From: Trebonia sp963795335
Lineage (GTDB): Bacteria; Actinomycetota; Actinomycetes; Streptosporangiales; Streptosporangiaceae
Assembly: GCA_963795335.1 (NCBI GenBank)
Contig: CAWCHI010000015.1
Coordinates: 186,001-250,000 of the forward strand
Direction of reading: 5' to 3'
DNA length: 64,000 nt
Every line of letters begins with the position of its first letter. Position 1 is the stretch's first letter. The notes beneath the pieces were generated by a model. The model did no database searches and was not told the origin of the DNA. It worked only from the letters and a program-made list of their open reading frames with translations. Made by a program: the position numbers and the translations under genes. Shown here in pieces: positions 20,880 through 31,160 of this stretch.

Positions 20880-21915
20880 GTGCTTCCCGGCCGTCTCCGT
20901 CGTCATGCCGGTCCTCAACGAGGAGAAGCACCTGGCCGAGTCGGTCGCCTGCGTCCTGGCCAGGAGTACCCGGGCGGGTTCGAGCTCGTCCTCGCCATCG
21001 GCCCGTCGCGGGACCAGACCGAGGCGATCGCCCGCGAGCTCGCCGCCGCCGACAGGCGGATCACCGTCGTGCCCAACCCGACCGGCCAGATCGCCACCGC
21101 CATGAACGCGGCCGTGAAGACCGCCCGGCACGAGATCATCACCCGCATCGACGCGCACTCGATGCTGCCCGACGGGTACCTGCGCACCGCCGTGCGCACG
21201 CTGATGGAGACCGGCGCGGCGGACGTCGGCGGCTGGATGGCGGCCGAGGGCATCACCCCGTTCCAGCGGGCCGTCGCCTGGGCGATGACCTCGCCGTTCG
21301 GCATGGGGCGGCGGCCAACCACACCGGCGGCGAGGCCGGGCCGGCCGACACCGTCTACCTCGGCGTCTACCGGCGGGACGGAGATCGAGCAGGTCGGCGG
21401 CTACGACGAGACCATGCTGATCGCCGAGGACTGGGAGCTCAACTACCGGATCCGCGCGGCCGGCGGGCTGATCTGGTTCACCCCCGACCTCAAGGTCACC
21501 TACCGGCCGCGGGCCACGCCTGCGCGCCCTCGCCAGGCAGCAGTTCCGCTACGGGCGCTGGCGCCGGGTGGTCGCGCGCCGCTACCCGGAGACGGTCAGC
21601 CCGCGCTACCTGGCGCCCCCGTCGCCACCGCGCTCAACGCGGCCGGGCTGCTGGCCTCGGCGCTGGCCGGGCCTGATCGGGGCGGTGACCGGGGCGCCGG
21701 CCCCCGTTCCTTATCTCGTCTCGGCTTCGCCGTGCCGGCGCTCTACCTGGCCGGGGTCAGCCGCGGTCGCCGCCGTCTTCGCCCGGGACACGCCCGCCGG
21801 GGTCCGGCTGCGCGTGCCCGCGGTGCTCGCCGCGATGCACACCTGCTGGGGCGCCGGGTACCTGACCAGCCCGCGTCGCCTTGCGCCAAGCACGGGGTCG
21901 CCAGCGGCGCCCTGA
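20880..21915 (+). pseudogene. Family 2 glycosyltransferase, ExoA-like; several single-base shifts
   Basis: Conserved blocks in order are VSVVMPVLNEEKHLAESVA, EYPGGFELVLAIGPSRDQT, ARHEIITRIDAHSMLPDGYL (the DxD-like site), AANHTGGEAGPADTVYLGVY, EDWELNYRIRAAGGLIWFTP (ED and base motif), then QQFRYGRWRRVVARRYP and hydrophobic C-terminal segments. These fit GT2 enzymes of the succinoglycan ExoA type that add sugars to a lipid carrier at the membrane. Shifts occur near 20890 (+1), 20960 (-1), 21307 (-1), 21375 (+1) and 21520 (+1), with more in the last 300 bp. GTG 20880 followed by a +1 shift gives LPAVSVVMPVLNEE. All domains are present, so error rather than decay is likely. Confidence 0.7.
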
Positions 21916-21979
21916 CAGCCGCTGTCGGCCAGCAACGGGCAGCGGCGGCCGCGGCCACCGCTCGCGCTAGGATGCGCCA

Positions 21980-23358
21980 ATGGGCTTTGATCTCGCCACC
22001 GAACTCGCCGCGGTCCGCGGCCAGGGGTATGACCTGCACTCCAGGTACCTGAACCCGCAGCTGCCCCGCACGCTGCAGACCATCGGGTTCGACAAGGACT
22101 ACGTGCGGGGCGAGGGCGCCTACCTGTACGACGCCGAGGGGAACGCCTACGCGGACTTCCTGTCCGGGTTCGGGGTGTTCGCCGCCGGCCGTTCGCACCC
22201 GGTGATCAAGAAGGCGCTGGCAGGACGCGCTCGACGGCGGACTTCGCCGCGTGGACCCAGTTCGACTGCCAGCCGATCATGGGGCTGCTCGGCGCAGCGG
22301 CTGCTGGCCAAGGCGCCCGGCCTGGAGCGGGTGTTCTTCTGCAACAGCGGCAGCCGAGGCGGTCGAGTCGGCGCTCAAGTTCGCCCGCCACTCGACCGGC
22401 AAGGGCCGGATCGTCTACGCCCGGCACGGGTTCCACGGACTCACCGCCGGGTCGCTGTCGGTCAACGGCGCCGAGGAGTTCAAGGCGGGCTTCGGCCCGC
22501 TGCTGCCGGGCACCGAGATCCCGCTCGGCGACATCGCCGCGCTGGAGGCGGAGCTGCGCCAGGGCGACGTCGCCGCGCTGATCGTCGAGCCGGTGCAGGG
22601 ACACGGGGTGATGATGACCCCACCCGGGTTCCTCCCGGCCGCCAAGGCGCTGCTGCACAAGCACGGCGCGCTGCTGATCTGCGACGAGGTCCAGGTCGGG
22701 CTCGGCCGGACCGGGCGCTTCTTCTCCTACGAGTACGACGACGGGCAGCCTGACATCGTCACCGTCGCCAAGGCGCTGTCCGGCGGCTACGTCCCGGTCG
22801 GGGCGATGCTGACGACCGACAAGGTCTTCTCCTCGGTCTACTCCTCGATGGACAAGCTGATGGTCCACTCGACCACGTTCAAGGGCGGCCCGCTGGCGAT
22901 GGCGGCCGGGCTGGCGGCGCTGGCCGTCATCGACGACGAGGGACTGGTGGAGAACGCCGACCGGCGCGGCGACGAGCTGATGCGCGGCCTCGAGGGGCTG
23001 GCGGCCAGGTATGACCTGATCAAGGACGTCCGCGGCAGGGGCCTGATCATCGGGATCGAGTTCGGCCGGCCGTCCGGGCTGAAGGCTAAGGCGGGCTGGG
23101 CGATGCTGCAGAAGGCCCGCGTCGGGCTGTTCGCGCAGATGGTCGTCGTGTCGCTGTTCCAGCGGCACCGCATCTTGACCCAGGTCTCCGGTGACCACAT
23201 GGAGGTCATCAAGCTCGATCCCGCCGCTGATGATCGGCGAGGCGGAGGTCAGGCTGTTCCTCGACGGCCTGGCCGACGTCCTCGACGACGCGTCCAAGGG
23301 CAGCGGGCTGATGTGGGACTTCGGCCGCACGCTGATCAAGCAGGCGGTCCGCGCCTGA
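21980..23358 (+). pseudogene. Class III PLP-dependent aminotransferase, about five apparent +1 shifts
   Basis: The protein reads GFDLATELAAVRGQGYDLHS, then GEGAYLYDAEGNAYADFLSG, typical for the acetylornithine/diaminobutyrate aminotransferase superfamily. Later blocks are NSGSEAVESALKFARHSTGK, ALLICDEVQVGLGRTGRFFS, the PLP-lysine block VAKALSGGYVPVGAML and MDKLMVHSTTFKGGPLAM. Shifts of +1 are needed near 22220, 22237, 22292, 22363 and 23217; after the last one the frame gives IPPLMIGEAEVRLFLDGLAD and ends with TGA 23358. Substrate is unknown. The position between glycan genes suggests an amino-sugar or amino-alcohol step in wall polymer synthesis, but this is inference. The stop touches that of the converging cytidylyltransferase. 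Confidence 0.75.
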
Positions 23359-24074
23359 TCAGCCTGCCGCGGGCGCGTCCGGCCGCCTGAGCAGCGCTTC
23401 CGCGATCTCCAGGTCGCCCGGGTAGGTCACCTTGATGTTGCTCTCGCTGCCGGGGACGATGCGGACCGGCACGTCCGGCAGGTAACGCAGCACCACGCCG
23501 CAGTCGTCGGTCGGCGTGAACAGCGGGTCAGCCGCCGCCAGCCGTGCGCCTCGTTGATCACCGACAGCCGGAAGCACTGCGGGGTCTGCGCCCGGTACAG
23601 CGTCTCCCGCGGCGGGACGTGGGTGACCACGCCGTCCGCCGCCGCCAGGATCGTGTCCGCGGTCGGGACCGCGGCGCCGATCGCGTCGTGCTCGGCCAGC
23701 GCGGCCACGCAGTCCGCGATGATCTCGCGGGTGACCAGCGGGCGGGCGGCGTCGTGGATCAGCACGCCGGTCTGCCCCGGCTGGTGCCGGGCGCTGATGT
23801 GGGCGAGGGCGGCCCGGACCGAGTCCGGCCGGCTGGCGCCGCCCTCGATGATGGCGCTGACCTGGTCGCCGACCAGCCGCTGGGCGTCGGCGTGGTAGGC
23901 CCGCGGCATGACCAGCACGATCTCGTCGACCCCGGGGACGCTGGCGAAGGCCGCTACGCAGTGCTCGACCAGGGTCCGTCCCCGCAGCGTGAGCAGTTGC
24001 TTGGGGAGTGCCGCCCCGAAGCGGGTGCCGGTGCCGCCGCCCAGTACCACCGCCACCACGTGTTTCACGGTCAC
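23359..24074 (-). CDS. IspD/TarI family cytidylyltransferase, one shift near the C-terminus
   Basis: The N-terminus VVAVVLGGGTGTRFGAALPK carries the CTP-binding loop and Lys of the IspD/TarI nucleotidyltransferase fold; LIHDAARPLVTREI and RAQTPQCFRL are further family blocks. The reading frame from 24074 is normal to about 23540, then the conserved end (LAAADPLFTPTDDCGVVLRY, SNIKVTYPGDLEIAEALL) continues in another frame to TGA 23359. The enzyme makes either CDP-methylerythritol (IspD) or CDP-ribitol-like precursors (TarI). The surroundings of glycosyltransferases, and no carD or ispF neighbour, lean toward a wall-polymer role, but I cannot decide. Confidence 0.75.
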
Positions 24075-24226
24075 ATCAGCGGACTTTACCCGGTAACCCG
24101 GGCGCGGCGACGGGCCCGGCTGCGGCGTGGTCGCGGCGAAAAGCGGCGACTGCGGGCTACGCTGACAGTGCGGCTCCGCAGGCGGGTGCGCTGCCGTTCC
24201 CGGCGCAGGCGGAGCGAGGAGGGCGG

Positions 24227-25405
24227 ATGGCGGGCGACGTGAGCGCGCCGCGCTCGCCCCTGGCCCGCCTTTCCCCGCTTACATTGTCCCAGGTCTCGGT
24301 CGCCTTCGCGCTGATCGCTGCCCTCTGGCTGGCCGTGGCGTCGGTCCGCGGGGAGGTCATCGCGCTCGATTGCCGCGCTCGCGGTGGTGCTCTGCGGCCA
24401 CGCCGGGCGGGTGCTGGCCGGGCAGCGGGCGGCCGCGCCGTGCCGAGTGGGGCCTGGTCGCGGGCGGGCTGCTGGCCGAGTTCGCTGTCTACGCCGGGAT
24501 CGCCGCCGCCGCCAGCCTGCACGACGTCCTCCCGCCGGCGGGGCGACGCGGCACCCTCGCGGCGGGCCTGGGCGGCGCCGGCAGCGCCGGCGTGTGGCAC
24601 CTGGCGGTCGTCGCGGTCATTCTCGCCCTGCTGACGGCAATGACGGACATTTGCGTCAGCAGCCCCGCTCGCGCCCGGGGCCCGGCTGCGCCTGTTCGGT
24701 CCGCCCGGCGACCTCCGGCTGCCGCTTACCTGTCTGGCGGTGCTGCTCGCCGGAACCCGGGCGGGCCTGCTGGTCGCGGTCATCCTCGGCGCCGCCGCGC
24801 TGGTGACGACGGTCATCGAGGGCACCCGGGGGCAGCCGGACCGGGGCGAGCTGCGCGGCTACCGCGGTGACGGGCCGGTCTCGGTCTGGATCGGCCGCTG
24901 GGTGGACGGCCGGGTGCCGCCGCTGCCGCTGCTGTTCGTGGGGCTGCTGGTGACTGGTGTGCTGACCGCGCTCGGACTGCGCAACCTGTCCGGCATCCTG
25001 CTGCTCACCCCGGCCGAGGCCATGCTGCTGGCCGCGTTCGCGTCCTGGCACCCGCACGACGGGCGCGGTGAGTGGCTGGTGCCGCCGCTGCTGCAGGCGG
25101 CCGAGTACGTGTTCCTGGCCGGGCTCGGTTTCGCGGGCCATGTCTGGCCGCCGCTGACGCTCGCAGTGGTGGCTGCGGCCGGGCTCCGGCACCTGGACCT
25201 CGCCTACCGGGTGCGCGGCGGCCTCGCGGCCGGGATCGACCGCCGGGGCCTCGGCTGGGAGGGGCGGATGATCCTGGCGGCCATCGCGACCGCGGTCGGC
25301 CTCGCGCCCGCGGCCTACGTCTTCCTCGGCCTCTACCTGTGGTACCGCCTCGGCCGGGACTGGGCCCTCGGCTGGTCGGCGCGGTACGCGAAGATGAGCC
25401 AGTAG
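24227..25405 (+). pseudogene. DUF5941-type integral membrane protein, several shifts
   Basis: ATG 24227, behind a GAGGAGGG ribosome site, starts AGDVSAPRSPLARLSPLTLS followed by a hydrophobic helix. The second half is clean from about 24740 and shows helices plus ELRGYRGDGPVSVWIGRWVD and RRGLGWEGRMILAAIATAVG, which I associate with actinobacterial DUF5941 proteins, sometimes fused to CDP-alcohol phosphatidyltransferase domains. Between 24365 and 24740 the frame changes several times (AVVLCGHAGRVLAGQ, EWGLVAGGLLAEFAVYAGIA, LAVVAVILALLTAMTDIC). A role in phospholipid or wall-polymer linkage chemistry is suggested by the neighbouring cytidylyltransferase only. Confidence 0.6.
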
Positions 25406-25566
25406 CACTGCCGGGCTTGGTCTGGTGGCAGAAATCACGTTGCCCGCGAATTGGCGGATGTCGCGCAGGTTACCGCCCGGGGCCGCCGCCCGGTCCGAAC
25501 CAGCCGGTACTATGCCGCTATATGGGTGGCGTACGGCCTGGCGCCGGGTTTGAGTCACCGGCCACC

Positions 25567-26781
25567 ATGCGACGTACCTGGCTGGCCGGTATCTTCGCGT
25601 TCTGCACGCTGTGGGCCGTCCTGGTCGGGATGGTCAGCAACGACCACGTGCACGAGATCTGGGGCGTGATCGCCGCCGTCGGTTACGGGCTGGCGTTGCT
25701 GGCGGTCATCGCCTTCCGGCACGCGCGGGCGGCCGACGTGGCGCTCGGCCTCGCGTTCCTCGGCGGGCTCGTGGTGCCGCTGGCCTACCTGGCCACCCGC
25801 CACCTGGGCCAGCCCGAGGTGTACGTGGTGGCCGAGTCGGGCCGCAGCCTCCTCCAGCACGGCACCCCGTACATGAACCCGGATACGCTCCGGCAGCTCG
25901 GCCAGCAGTACCTCTACAACCCCTACCTGCCGGTCATGGCGCTGTTCGGACTGCCAAGCGCCCTGTCGCACATCGGGGTGCTGACCGATCCGCGGCTCTG
26001 GTTCGGCGTGGTGTTCCTGGTCATCTTCTGGCTCTCGCTGCGCCGCGGCGGCGCGCGTGACCCGATTCGCTGGACCGTCCTGGTCGCGGCCTCCCCCGTG
26101 ATCGCCTTCGAGCTCGCCGTAGGCGGGACCGACGTCCCGATGGTCGCCTTCCTCTGCCTCGGCTTCGCTTACCTGTGGATCCAGCGGCCGGCGCTGGCCG
26201 GGCTGGCCCTCGGGATCGGCGCCTCGATGAAGGCCACCGCGTGGCCAGCACTGCTCGTCGCGGCCGCCCTGCTGTGGGTGACGGCGGGGCGCCGCGCGGC
26301 CCGGAACTTCGCCGCGGTCGCGCTCGCGGTCGTGATCGTCTGCGTCGGCCCGTTCGTCGCGGTCCACCCCCGGGCGCTGTTCACCAACACGATCAAGTTC
26401 CCGCTCGGGCTGACTGGCATCGAGTCGGCCGCCCGCAGCCCGCTCCCCGGCTACCTCATCTCGTCCACCTGGGGGCACACCGGGCACACGATCGTGATCG
26501 CGATGCTGGCACTCGCCGGTGTCGCGGTCGCGGTGTCGCTCGTGGTGCGGCCGCCGCGGTCGGTCCCGCGGGCGGTGCTGCTGCTGGCGGGGGCGATGAC
26601 GCTGATGTTCGTGATTGCCCCGTCGACGCGGGTCGGGTACTTCATCTACCCCGCCGCGCTGCTCATCTGGCTGTTCGCCACCTGGATGGGCCGGCGCGCG
26701 GCGGCCGACAGCGCCCGGCTAGGCGAGATCGAGATGGGCTTGCTGCCAGCTCGCGTACCAGAGGGCCCACCAGGGGCGTGA
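25567..26781 (+). CDS. Polytopic membrane protein, GT87/DUF2029-like glycosyltransferase
   Basis: About 404 residues with ten or more hydrophobic helices, from MRRTWLAGIFAFCTLWAVLV onwards; ATG 25522 is an in-frame alternative start. An acidic periplasmic loop early in the protein (VVAESGRSLLQHGTPYMNPD) and LAVGGTDVPMVAFLCLGFAY fit DUF2029/GT87 polyprenyl-phosphomannose-dependent mannosyltransferases, which extend lipid-linked or wall glycans on the outer face of the membrane. The frame is unbroken, unlike the genes before it. Its 3' end overlaps the opposing HD-domain gene by 63 bp. Confidence 0.72.
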   Translation: MRRTWLAGIFAFCTLWAVLVGMVSNDHVHEIWGVIAAVGYGLALLAVIAFRHARAADVALGLAFLGGLVVPLAYLATRHLGQPEVYVVAESGRSLLQHGTPYMNPDTLRQLGQQYLYNPYLPVMALFGLPSALSHIGVLTDPRLWFGVVFLVIFWLSLRRGGARDPIRWTVLVAASPVIAFELAVGGTDVPMVAFLCLGFAYLWIQRPALAGLALGIGASMKATAWPALLVAAALLWVTAGRRAARNFAAVALAVVIVCVGPFVAVHPRALFTNTIKFPLGLTGIESAARSPLPGYLISSTWGHTGHTIVIAMLALAGVAVAVSLVVRPPRSVPRAVLLLAGAMTLMFVIAPSTRVGYFIYPAALLIWLFATWMGRRAAADSARLGEIEMGLLPARVPEGPPGA

Positions 26782-27327
26782 CGCCGCCAGCGGCACAATG
26801 TAGCTGACGGTCTGCGCGTAGTACTCCCGCTGCCGGGCCAGCCCGAGGTTGCGCAGCGTCTGCACGTTGGACGCCCGGTCAGCCAGCTTGACCACGACCG
26901 CGTCGTCGGGCGCACCCGCCAGGCGGGCCAGGTAGGCCTCCTTGGCCGCCTGCTTGTCGGCTCCGTCGGCCGGCTCCGGCTTGGTCACCCAGCCGACCAT
27001 GTCCGCCACCCGGTCGCCGAAGGCCGCGCGGACCTCCCCGGTCGTGCACGGGGTGTCTTCCACCACGTCGTGCAGCACGGCCGCGCAGAGCACGTCCGGG
27101 TCGCTCACCCCGGCCCCGCGGACCAGGATCTCGAGCGCTTCGAGCAGGTGCTCGGCGTACGGCGCCCCGGTCGGCCGCTGCTGGTCCCCGTGGCAGCGGA
27201 GCGCGAACGCGACCGCCCGCGCGACCGCGTCGGCCGCGGGCGCGGGCACCAGGCGGCGCAGCTCGGGTTCGGTCTGGACCCAGGTGTGCCAGCTGGTGAA
27301 GAGTTCCACCGTGTCAGTCAACCCCAA
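26719..27327 (-). CDS. HD-domain phosphohydrolase of the RelA/SpoT (MESH1-like) type
   Basis: The 202-residue protein has the (p)ppGpp-hydrolase HD fold: ALRCHGDQQRPTGAPYAEHL (first His), VLCAAVLHDVVEDT (HD pair and ED) and VVVKLADRASNVQTL (Asp/Asn site). The length matches stand-alone hydrolases without synthetase or regulatory domains, so a small alarmone hydrolase or related nucleotide pyrophosphohydrolase is likely. The start is uncertain: TTG 27327 or GTG 27312. It sits between two large membrane-protein genes on the opposite strand and overlaps the first at the 3' end. Confidence 0.82.
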   Translation of the reverse strand: MGLTDTVELFTSWHTWVQTEPELRRLVPAPAADAVARAVAFALRCHGDQQRPTGAPYAEHLLEALEILVRGAGVSDPDVLCAAVLHDVVEDTPCTTGEVRAAFGDRVADMVGWVTKPEPADGADKQAAKEAYLARLAGAPDDAVVVKLADRASNVQTLRNLGLARQREYYAQTVSYIVPLAASRPWWALWYASWQQAHLDLA

Positions 27328-27384
27328 AACGGGGCCTACGGTCTGGTGTCTGGCAATCGGTCCTGCGATCGATACAGTGGCTTC

Positions 27385-29838
27385 GTGCGCCTGCGGCTAC
27401 CGAACGTGCTCGTGCGCGTCGGGGAGGCCCACGCGCCCGTTCCGGACGAGGCCGGAGGGCTGCTGCACCGCCTGTCGTGGCTGCCCGGATGGCTGTTCGC
27501 GGCGGTGACGATTTTCCCGGCCCTGCTGGCGCTGGCGTGGCTGGTCCCCGGCACTGGGATGCTGCTGGCGGGACGGCTGCTGCCGCTGCCCATGGTGATC
27601 ATGTTCGTGCCGGTAGCGGTCGCGCTGTGTTACTTCGCGATGCGGCGGCTCCCGGTCAGCTGGCCGCGGGCCGCCTGGGTCGGCCTGACGGGTCCGGGCC
27701 AGCGGCAGGCCGCAGCGGACGCGCCCGCGCTGGCCGCGGCCGCTGGCCCCGCCATCCCGGTGGCGGCGCTGGCGGCGGCGGTTGCGGTCGCGGCCGGCTT
27801 CGGCCTGTGGCAGGCCTTCTACGCTTCCCAGCAGGTCGCCGTCGTCAGCGATCCAGGCATCTACCTGCAGTACGGGTACTGGATCGCCGAGCACGGGAAC
27901 ATCCACATCCCGGCCTCACCGGGCAACTTCGGCACGGCCAGCGGGCTCGACTTCGCCACGACCGGGTTCATCGTCAGCGGCAACTCGGTCACCCCGGCCT
28001 ACCTGCCGGGGCTGCCGCTGGTACTGGCGGCGGGCCAGTGGCTGGGCGGCCTCAGCGGCGCCCTGCTGATGCCGGCCGTGCTCGGCGGCGGCGCCGTCCT
28101 GTCCTTCGGCGGCCTGGTCGGCCGGCTGTGCGGCGGCTGGTGGGCGGTCGCGGCCGAGCTGGTGCTGGCGGTCAGCCTGCCCGAGGTCTACGTAGCGCGG
28201 ACCCCGTTCAGCGAGCCGCTGGTGCAGGTGCTGCTGTTCGGTGGCCTCTGCCTGTTCACCGACGCGCTGGTGGTGCAGCGGCGGGGTCGCGGCGGGGCCG
28301 GGGCCGGGGCGGGGAACGGGATCGCGCTGGCCGCATTCGGCGGCCTCGCCCTCGGCCTCACCGTGCTCGCCTCGATCGGGTCGCTTGTCTTCCTGCTGCC
28401 CGCCTTCCCGGTGCTGGCGCTGCTGTTCGCGGCGCGGCGCCCGCAGGCGGCACCGTTCGGTGCCGGCCTCATCCTCGGCCTCGCCACCGGGCTGCTGGCG
28501 GCCCTGGTGCTGGCCCGCCCGTACCTGTCGACGGTGGCGCCGCAGCTGCACCTGATCGGCCTCTGCGTGGCCGGCTTCGGCCTGGCGACGGCGCTGATCG
28601 CGCCGCTCGCGTTCCCGTCCGTGCGGGCGCGGGTGCGCACCGCCTGCACTGTGCAGTTCCAGTTCAAGTGGTTCGGCGGGGAGCAGCTTATCTTGCCGAC
28701 GCTCGGCACCGTGCTGACCGTGCTCGCCGTGGCGGCGCCGGCGGCCGTGCTCGTCGTGCTGCTGGCGCGGCCATATCTGGAGACGGTGCGCGGGCAGGCC
28801 GACCCGGGGATTATCCGGGCGGTGGCGGCACTGCAACGGCTCGAGGGACTGCCGGCTGACGGGCGGCGGCAGTACTACGAGTCCAGCCTGGACTGGGTGT
28901 TCTGGTACCTCGGGGTGCCGGCGGTGCTGCTCGCGTGCGCCGGGGCGGCCGTCCTCGGACGGCGAATGGTGCGGATGGCACTGCGCACCAGCCCGGCCGG
29001 TCAGGCCGCCGAAGAGGGGGCCGATCAGACCGCCGAAGGGACCGATCAGGCCGCCGCAGGAGGGGAGCCGGCGGACGACCGGGCGCTGGCGCTGTGGGTG
29101 CTGCCCTTCCTGATCATCGGCTGGTCGGTGGTGACGGTGCTGTGGGACCCGGCGGTGGTGCCCTGGCAGCCGCTCGCCTCGCACCGGCTGGTGCCGGTGG
29201 TGCTGCCCGGCCTGCTGCTGCTCGCGGTATGGGTCTGCTCCCGGCTGACCGTGCACGCCGCGCTGCTCGGCGCCTCCCGGGGCGTGGTCGTGGTCGTGGC
29301 CGTCTGCTGTGTGCTCGCGCTGGTCATCCCGCCGCTGGTGACCACGCTGAACCCGGGCCTGGCGGCCAAGCCGGCGGTCGGCCCGCACTCGTCCGGCCTG
29401 GCCCGGTACATCAGCCGGGTACAGCTGCGCGGGGTCGGAGCGTCGGCCACCTACGGCGGCTCGCTCGCCGCCGTGTCGTCCCTCTGCACCGACATCGGCC
29501 CGTCGGCCAGCGTGGTGTTCACGGACGAGCGCACCGCCCAGGCCTTCGCCCCGGTCGTGCGCGACCTGTGCGGCCAGCCCACGGCCGCCCTCGTTCCGCC
29601 GGCCACCTCGGCCGCCGACCTGCAGCGGGCGGCGAGCGCCATCGAGCGCACCGGCCGCCGGCCGGTCATCCTCGGCCCGACCGCGGCGTCGGTCGCACTG
29701 CCGGGCAGCACCCCGCGCCACGCGGTCGCCCTGCGGACCTCCGGCGACGCCATGGTCCTGACTGGCCCGCCGTCCGGGAACTGGCCGGTCAGCTACTCCC
29801 TCTGGCTGGCCACCCCGCCCGGCTACGGACCAACGTGA
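27385..29838 (+). CDS. Large polytopic membrane protein, GT-C-like
   Basis: GTG 27385 starts an 817-residue protein with about 14 hydrophobic segments. A first extracytoplasmic loop after TM3-4 holds VVSDPGIYLQYGYWIAEHGN, which resembles the acidic donor-site loop of GT-C enzymes such as ArnT/PMT relatives. A soluble C-terminal part follows the last helix (from about residue 660), with ATYGGSLAAVSSLCTDIGPS and RTGRRPVILGPTAASVALPG. A conserved actinobacterial membrane protein of this size is familiar, but I know no function. It is divergent from the HD gene, and the initiator tRNA follows 85 bp downstream. Confidence 0.65.
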   Translation: MRLRLPNVLVRVGEAHAPVPDEAGGLLHRLSWLPGWLFAAVTIFPALLALAWLVPGTGMLLAGRLLPLPMVIMFVPVAVALCYFAMRRLPVSWPRAAWVGLTGPGQRQAAADAPALAAAAGPAIPVAALAAAVAVAAGFGLWQAFYASQQVAVVSDPGIYLQYGYWIAEHGNIHIPASPGNFGTASGLDFATTGFIVSGNSVTPAYLPGLPLVLAAGQWLGGLSGALLMPAVLGGGAVLSFGGLVGRLCGGWWAVAAELVLAVSLPEVYVARTPFSEPLVQVLLFGGLCLFTDALVVQRRGRGGAGAGAGNGIALAAFGGLALGLTVLASIGSLVFLLPAFPVLALLFAARRPQAAPFGAGLILGLATGLLAALVLARPYLSTVAPQLHLIGLCVAGFGLATALIAPLAFPSVRARVRTACTVQFQFKWFGGEQLILPTLGTVLTVLAVAAPAAVLVVLLARPYLETVRGQADPGIIRAVAALQRLEGLPADGRRQYYESSLDWVFWYLGVPAVLLACAGAAVLGRRMVRMALRTSPAGQAAEEGADQTAEGTDQAAAGGEPADDRALALWVLPFLIIGWSVVTVLWDPAVVPWQPLASHRLVPVVLPGLLLLAVWVCSRLTVHAALLGASRGVVVVVAVCCVLALVIPPLVTTLNPGLAAKPAVGPHSSGLARYISRVQLRGVGASATYGGSLAAVSSLCTDIGPSASVVFTDERTAQAFAPVVRDLCGQPTAALVPPATSAADLQRAASAIERTGRRPVILGPTAASVALPGSTPRHAVALRTSGDAMVLTGPPSGNWPVSYSLWLATPPGYGPT

Positions 29839-29923
29839 CAACGCCACCGGGCGCTGCGCCGCGCCGGGCGCGGAACCGATTTGCTTCCGGTGCCGGGAGT
29901 TCATAGAGTGTGGTTACACCCGA

Positions 29924-30000
29924 CGCGGGGTGGAGCAGTTCGGTAGCTCGCTGGGCTCATAACCCAGAGGTCGTAGGTTCAAATCCTACCCCCGCTACCA
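29924..30000 (+). tRNA. Initiator tRNA-Met (CAT)
   Basis: A 77-nt cloverleaf with CAT anticodon in CTGGG-CTCATAA-CCCAG, T-loop GGTTCAAATCC and encoded CCA. The acceptor stem starts with C1 facing T72, unpaired, and the anticodon stem ends in three G-C pairs; both are hallmarks of the initiator tRNA rather than the elongator. Confidence 0.95.
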
Positions 30001-30006
30001 GGTAAA

Positions 30007-30040
30007 ACGGCCTCCGGAGCCTAGCTCCGGAGGCCGTTCT
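30007..30040 (+). terminator. Rho-independent terminator after the initiator tRNA
   Basis: Perfect 14-bp arms ACGGCCTCCGGAGC and GCTCCGGAGGCCGT around a CTA loop, preceded by AAAA and followed by TCTTCT. It lies 7 bp after the tRNA CCA end. Confidence 0.88.
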
Positions 30041-31160
30041 TCTGTCCGTTATCAAGACTGTAACCATCACGCCTGACTCCGCGTTAACACAGGACGAAAA
30101 GGACAGCGTGGGTCGGTTGACCGGCACGTCCACTCTGCCGGAGGCTTGGCGCTCTCGGCATGCCTTGGCCCTGCTGCCCGGTCGTCGAGCGTGCACTTGG
30201 CCTTTGCTTGTACCCGTCGCAGAACGTCTTCCGTGGAGTAAACACTGGATGGGCGTCGTGGCCGTGATCAGCCTTGGGCCGCGACCTGCATCGGGCCTAT
30301 ACGCGAGGTGATCCGCTACTCGAGCGCGCCAGCGATGGCCAGCAAGCTCGGCTCTTGAGAGCTAGCGGAAATTGCGGCGACACACGACTGGCCGTGAGAA
30401 GACAAGGTTCGGCAACTCTGCGCGGTCGATTGCTCTGGTCCGCCTGGCTGTCGAGCGATGACGGATCGACTCGGAGCCCTGGTCATGGCGGCAAGGTCGA
30501 CTGCAAGAGGATCCGATGCCTGCTGACTCTCGTCGCGGCGCTAAGCATAGAGGGCATAGCCGAGTGCGAATAAATAGCTCGTGCCGAGTCCCAGCTTCAG
30601 CAGTCGGGCGACGATAAATTGGCCGACGAAGGATCAGGCAGGTATACCTCCTTCGACAGCGTCGGCAACTTCCCGTCATCTCGCCTGTATCGCCGGATGG
30701 TCCGGCCATGGCTCGTACTGAGCTGGGCGAACACGTGTGGCTGCATTCAACCAAAGTAAGCGCGAGGAGCGAACGCGCCCGCCCTTTCGACTGGGTTGAG
30801 GCGTAATCGTCAAGCCCGATTATGTCCGAGGGATTGGCCTGCCGGGTCAGCCTGCCGCGGCGCATCAGGTCCGGAGCACGGCAAGCACCTGTTCTGAAAC
30901 CGGATTTGTAACCGGACGCTGGGGACCGAGTCGGGGAGACGCAAGCTGCCCCATGCGCCGCCTGTCGAGGTCAGCGCGCGGAGACGGCGAGACCGCGTAC
31001 GTCGTTGGCTCATACCCGATCGTAGGCAATCAGCCCCGTCTGCGGAGCCAATCCCGGCATCCGGCCATGCTTGTCCGCTGCAAACGCAGGCGTCACAACG
31101 TGAAGCAACGTCTAGGCGCACCCACGACCAGCGATCCCTTTGACGCCGCCACGGTTTTTG
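30041..31160. other. About 1.1 kb without a convincing gene
   Basis: No frame here shows a recognisable protein, normal codon bias or ribosome site. Base composition is more even than in the neighbours. Open frames of 60-170 codons exist on both strands but look random. This is the kind of non-coding scar often found downstream of a tRNA; no copy of the tRNA 3' end was noticed that would mark an att site. Confidence 0.5.

Noticed and set aside
29957..30196. Minus-strand open frame ending VAGVGFEPTTSGL over the tRNA
   Set aside because: This ending is the antisense translation of a tRNA T-arm and 3' end and is a well-known false gene call.
29924..31160. Integration site at the initiator tRNA
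   Set aside because: No second copy of the tRNA 3' end, no integrase and no excisionase gene were seen in the following kilobases.
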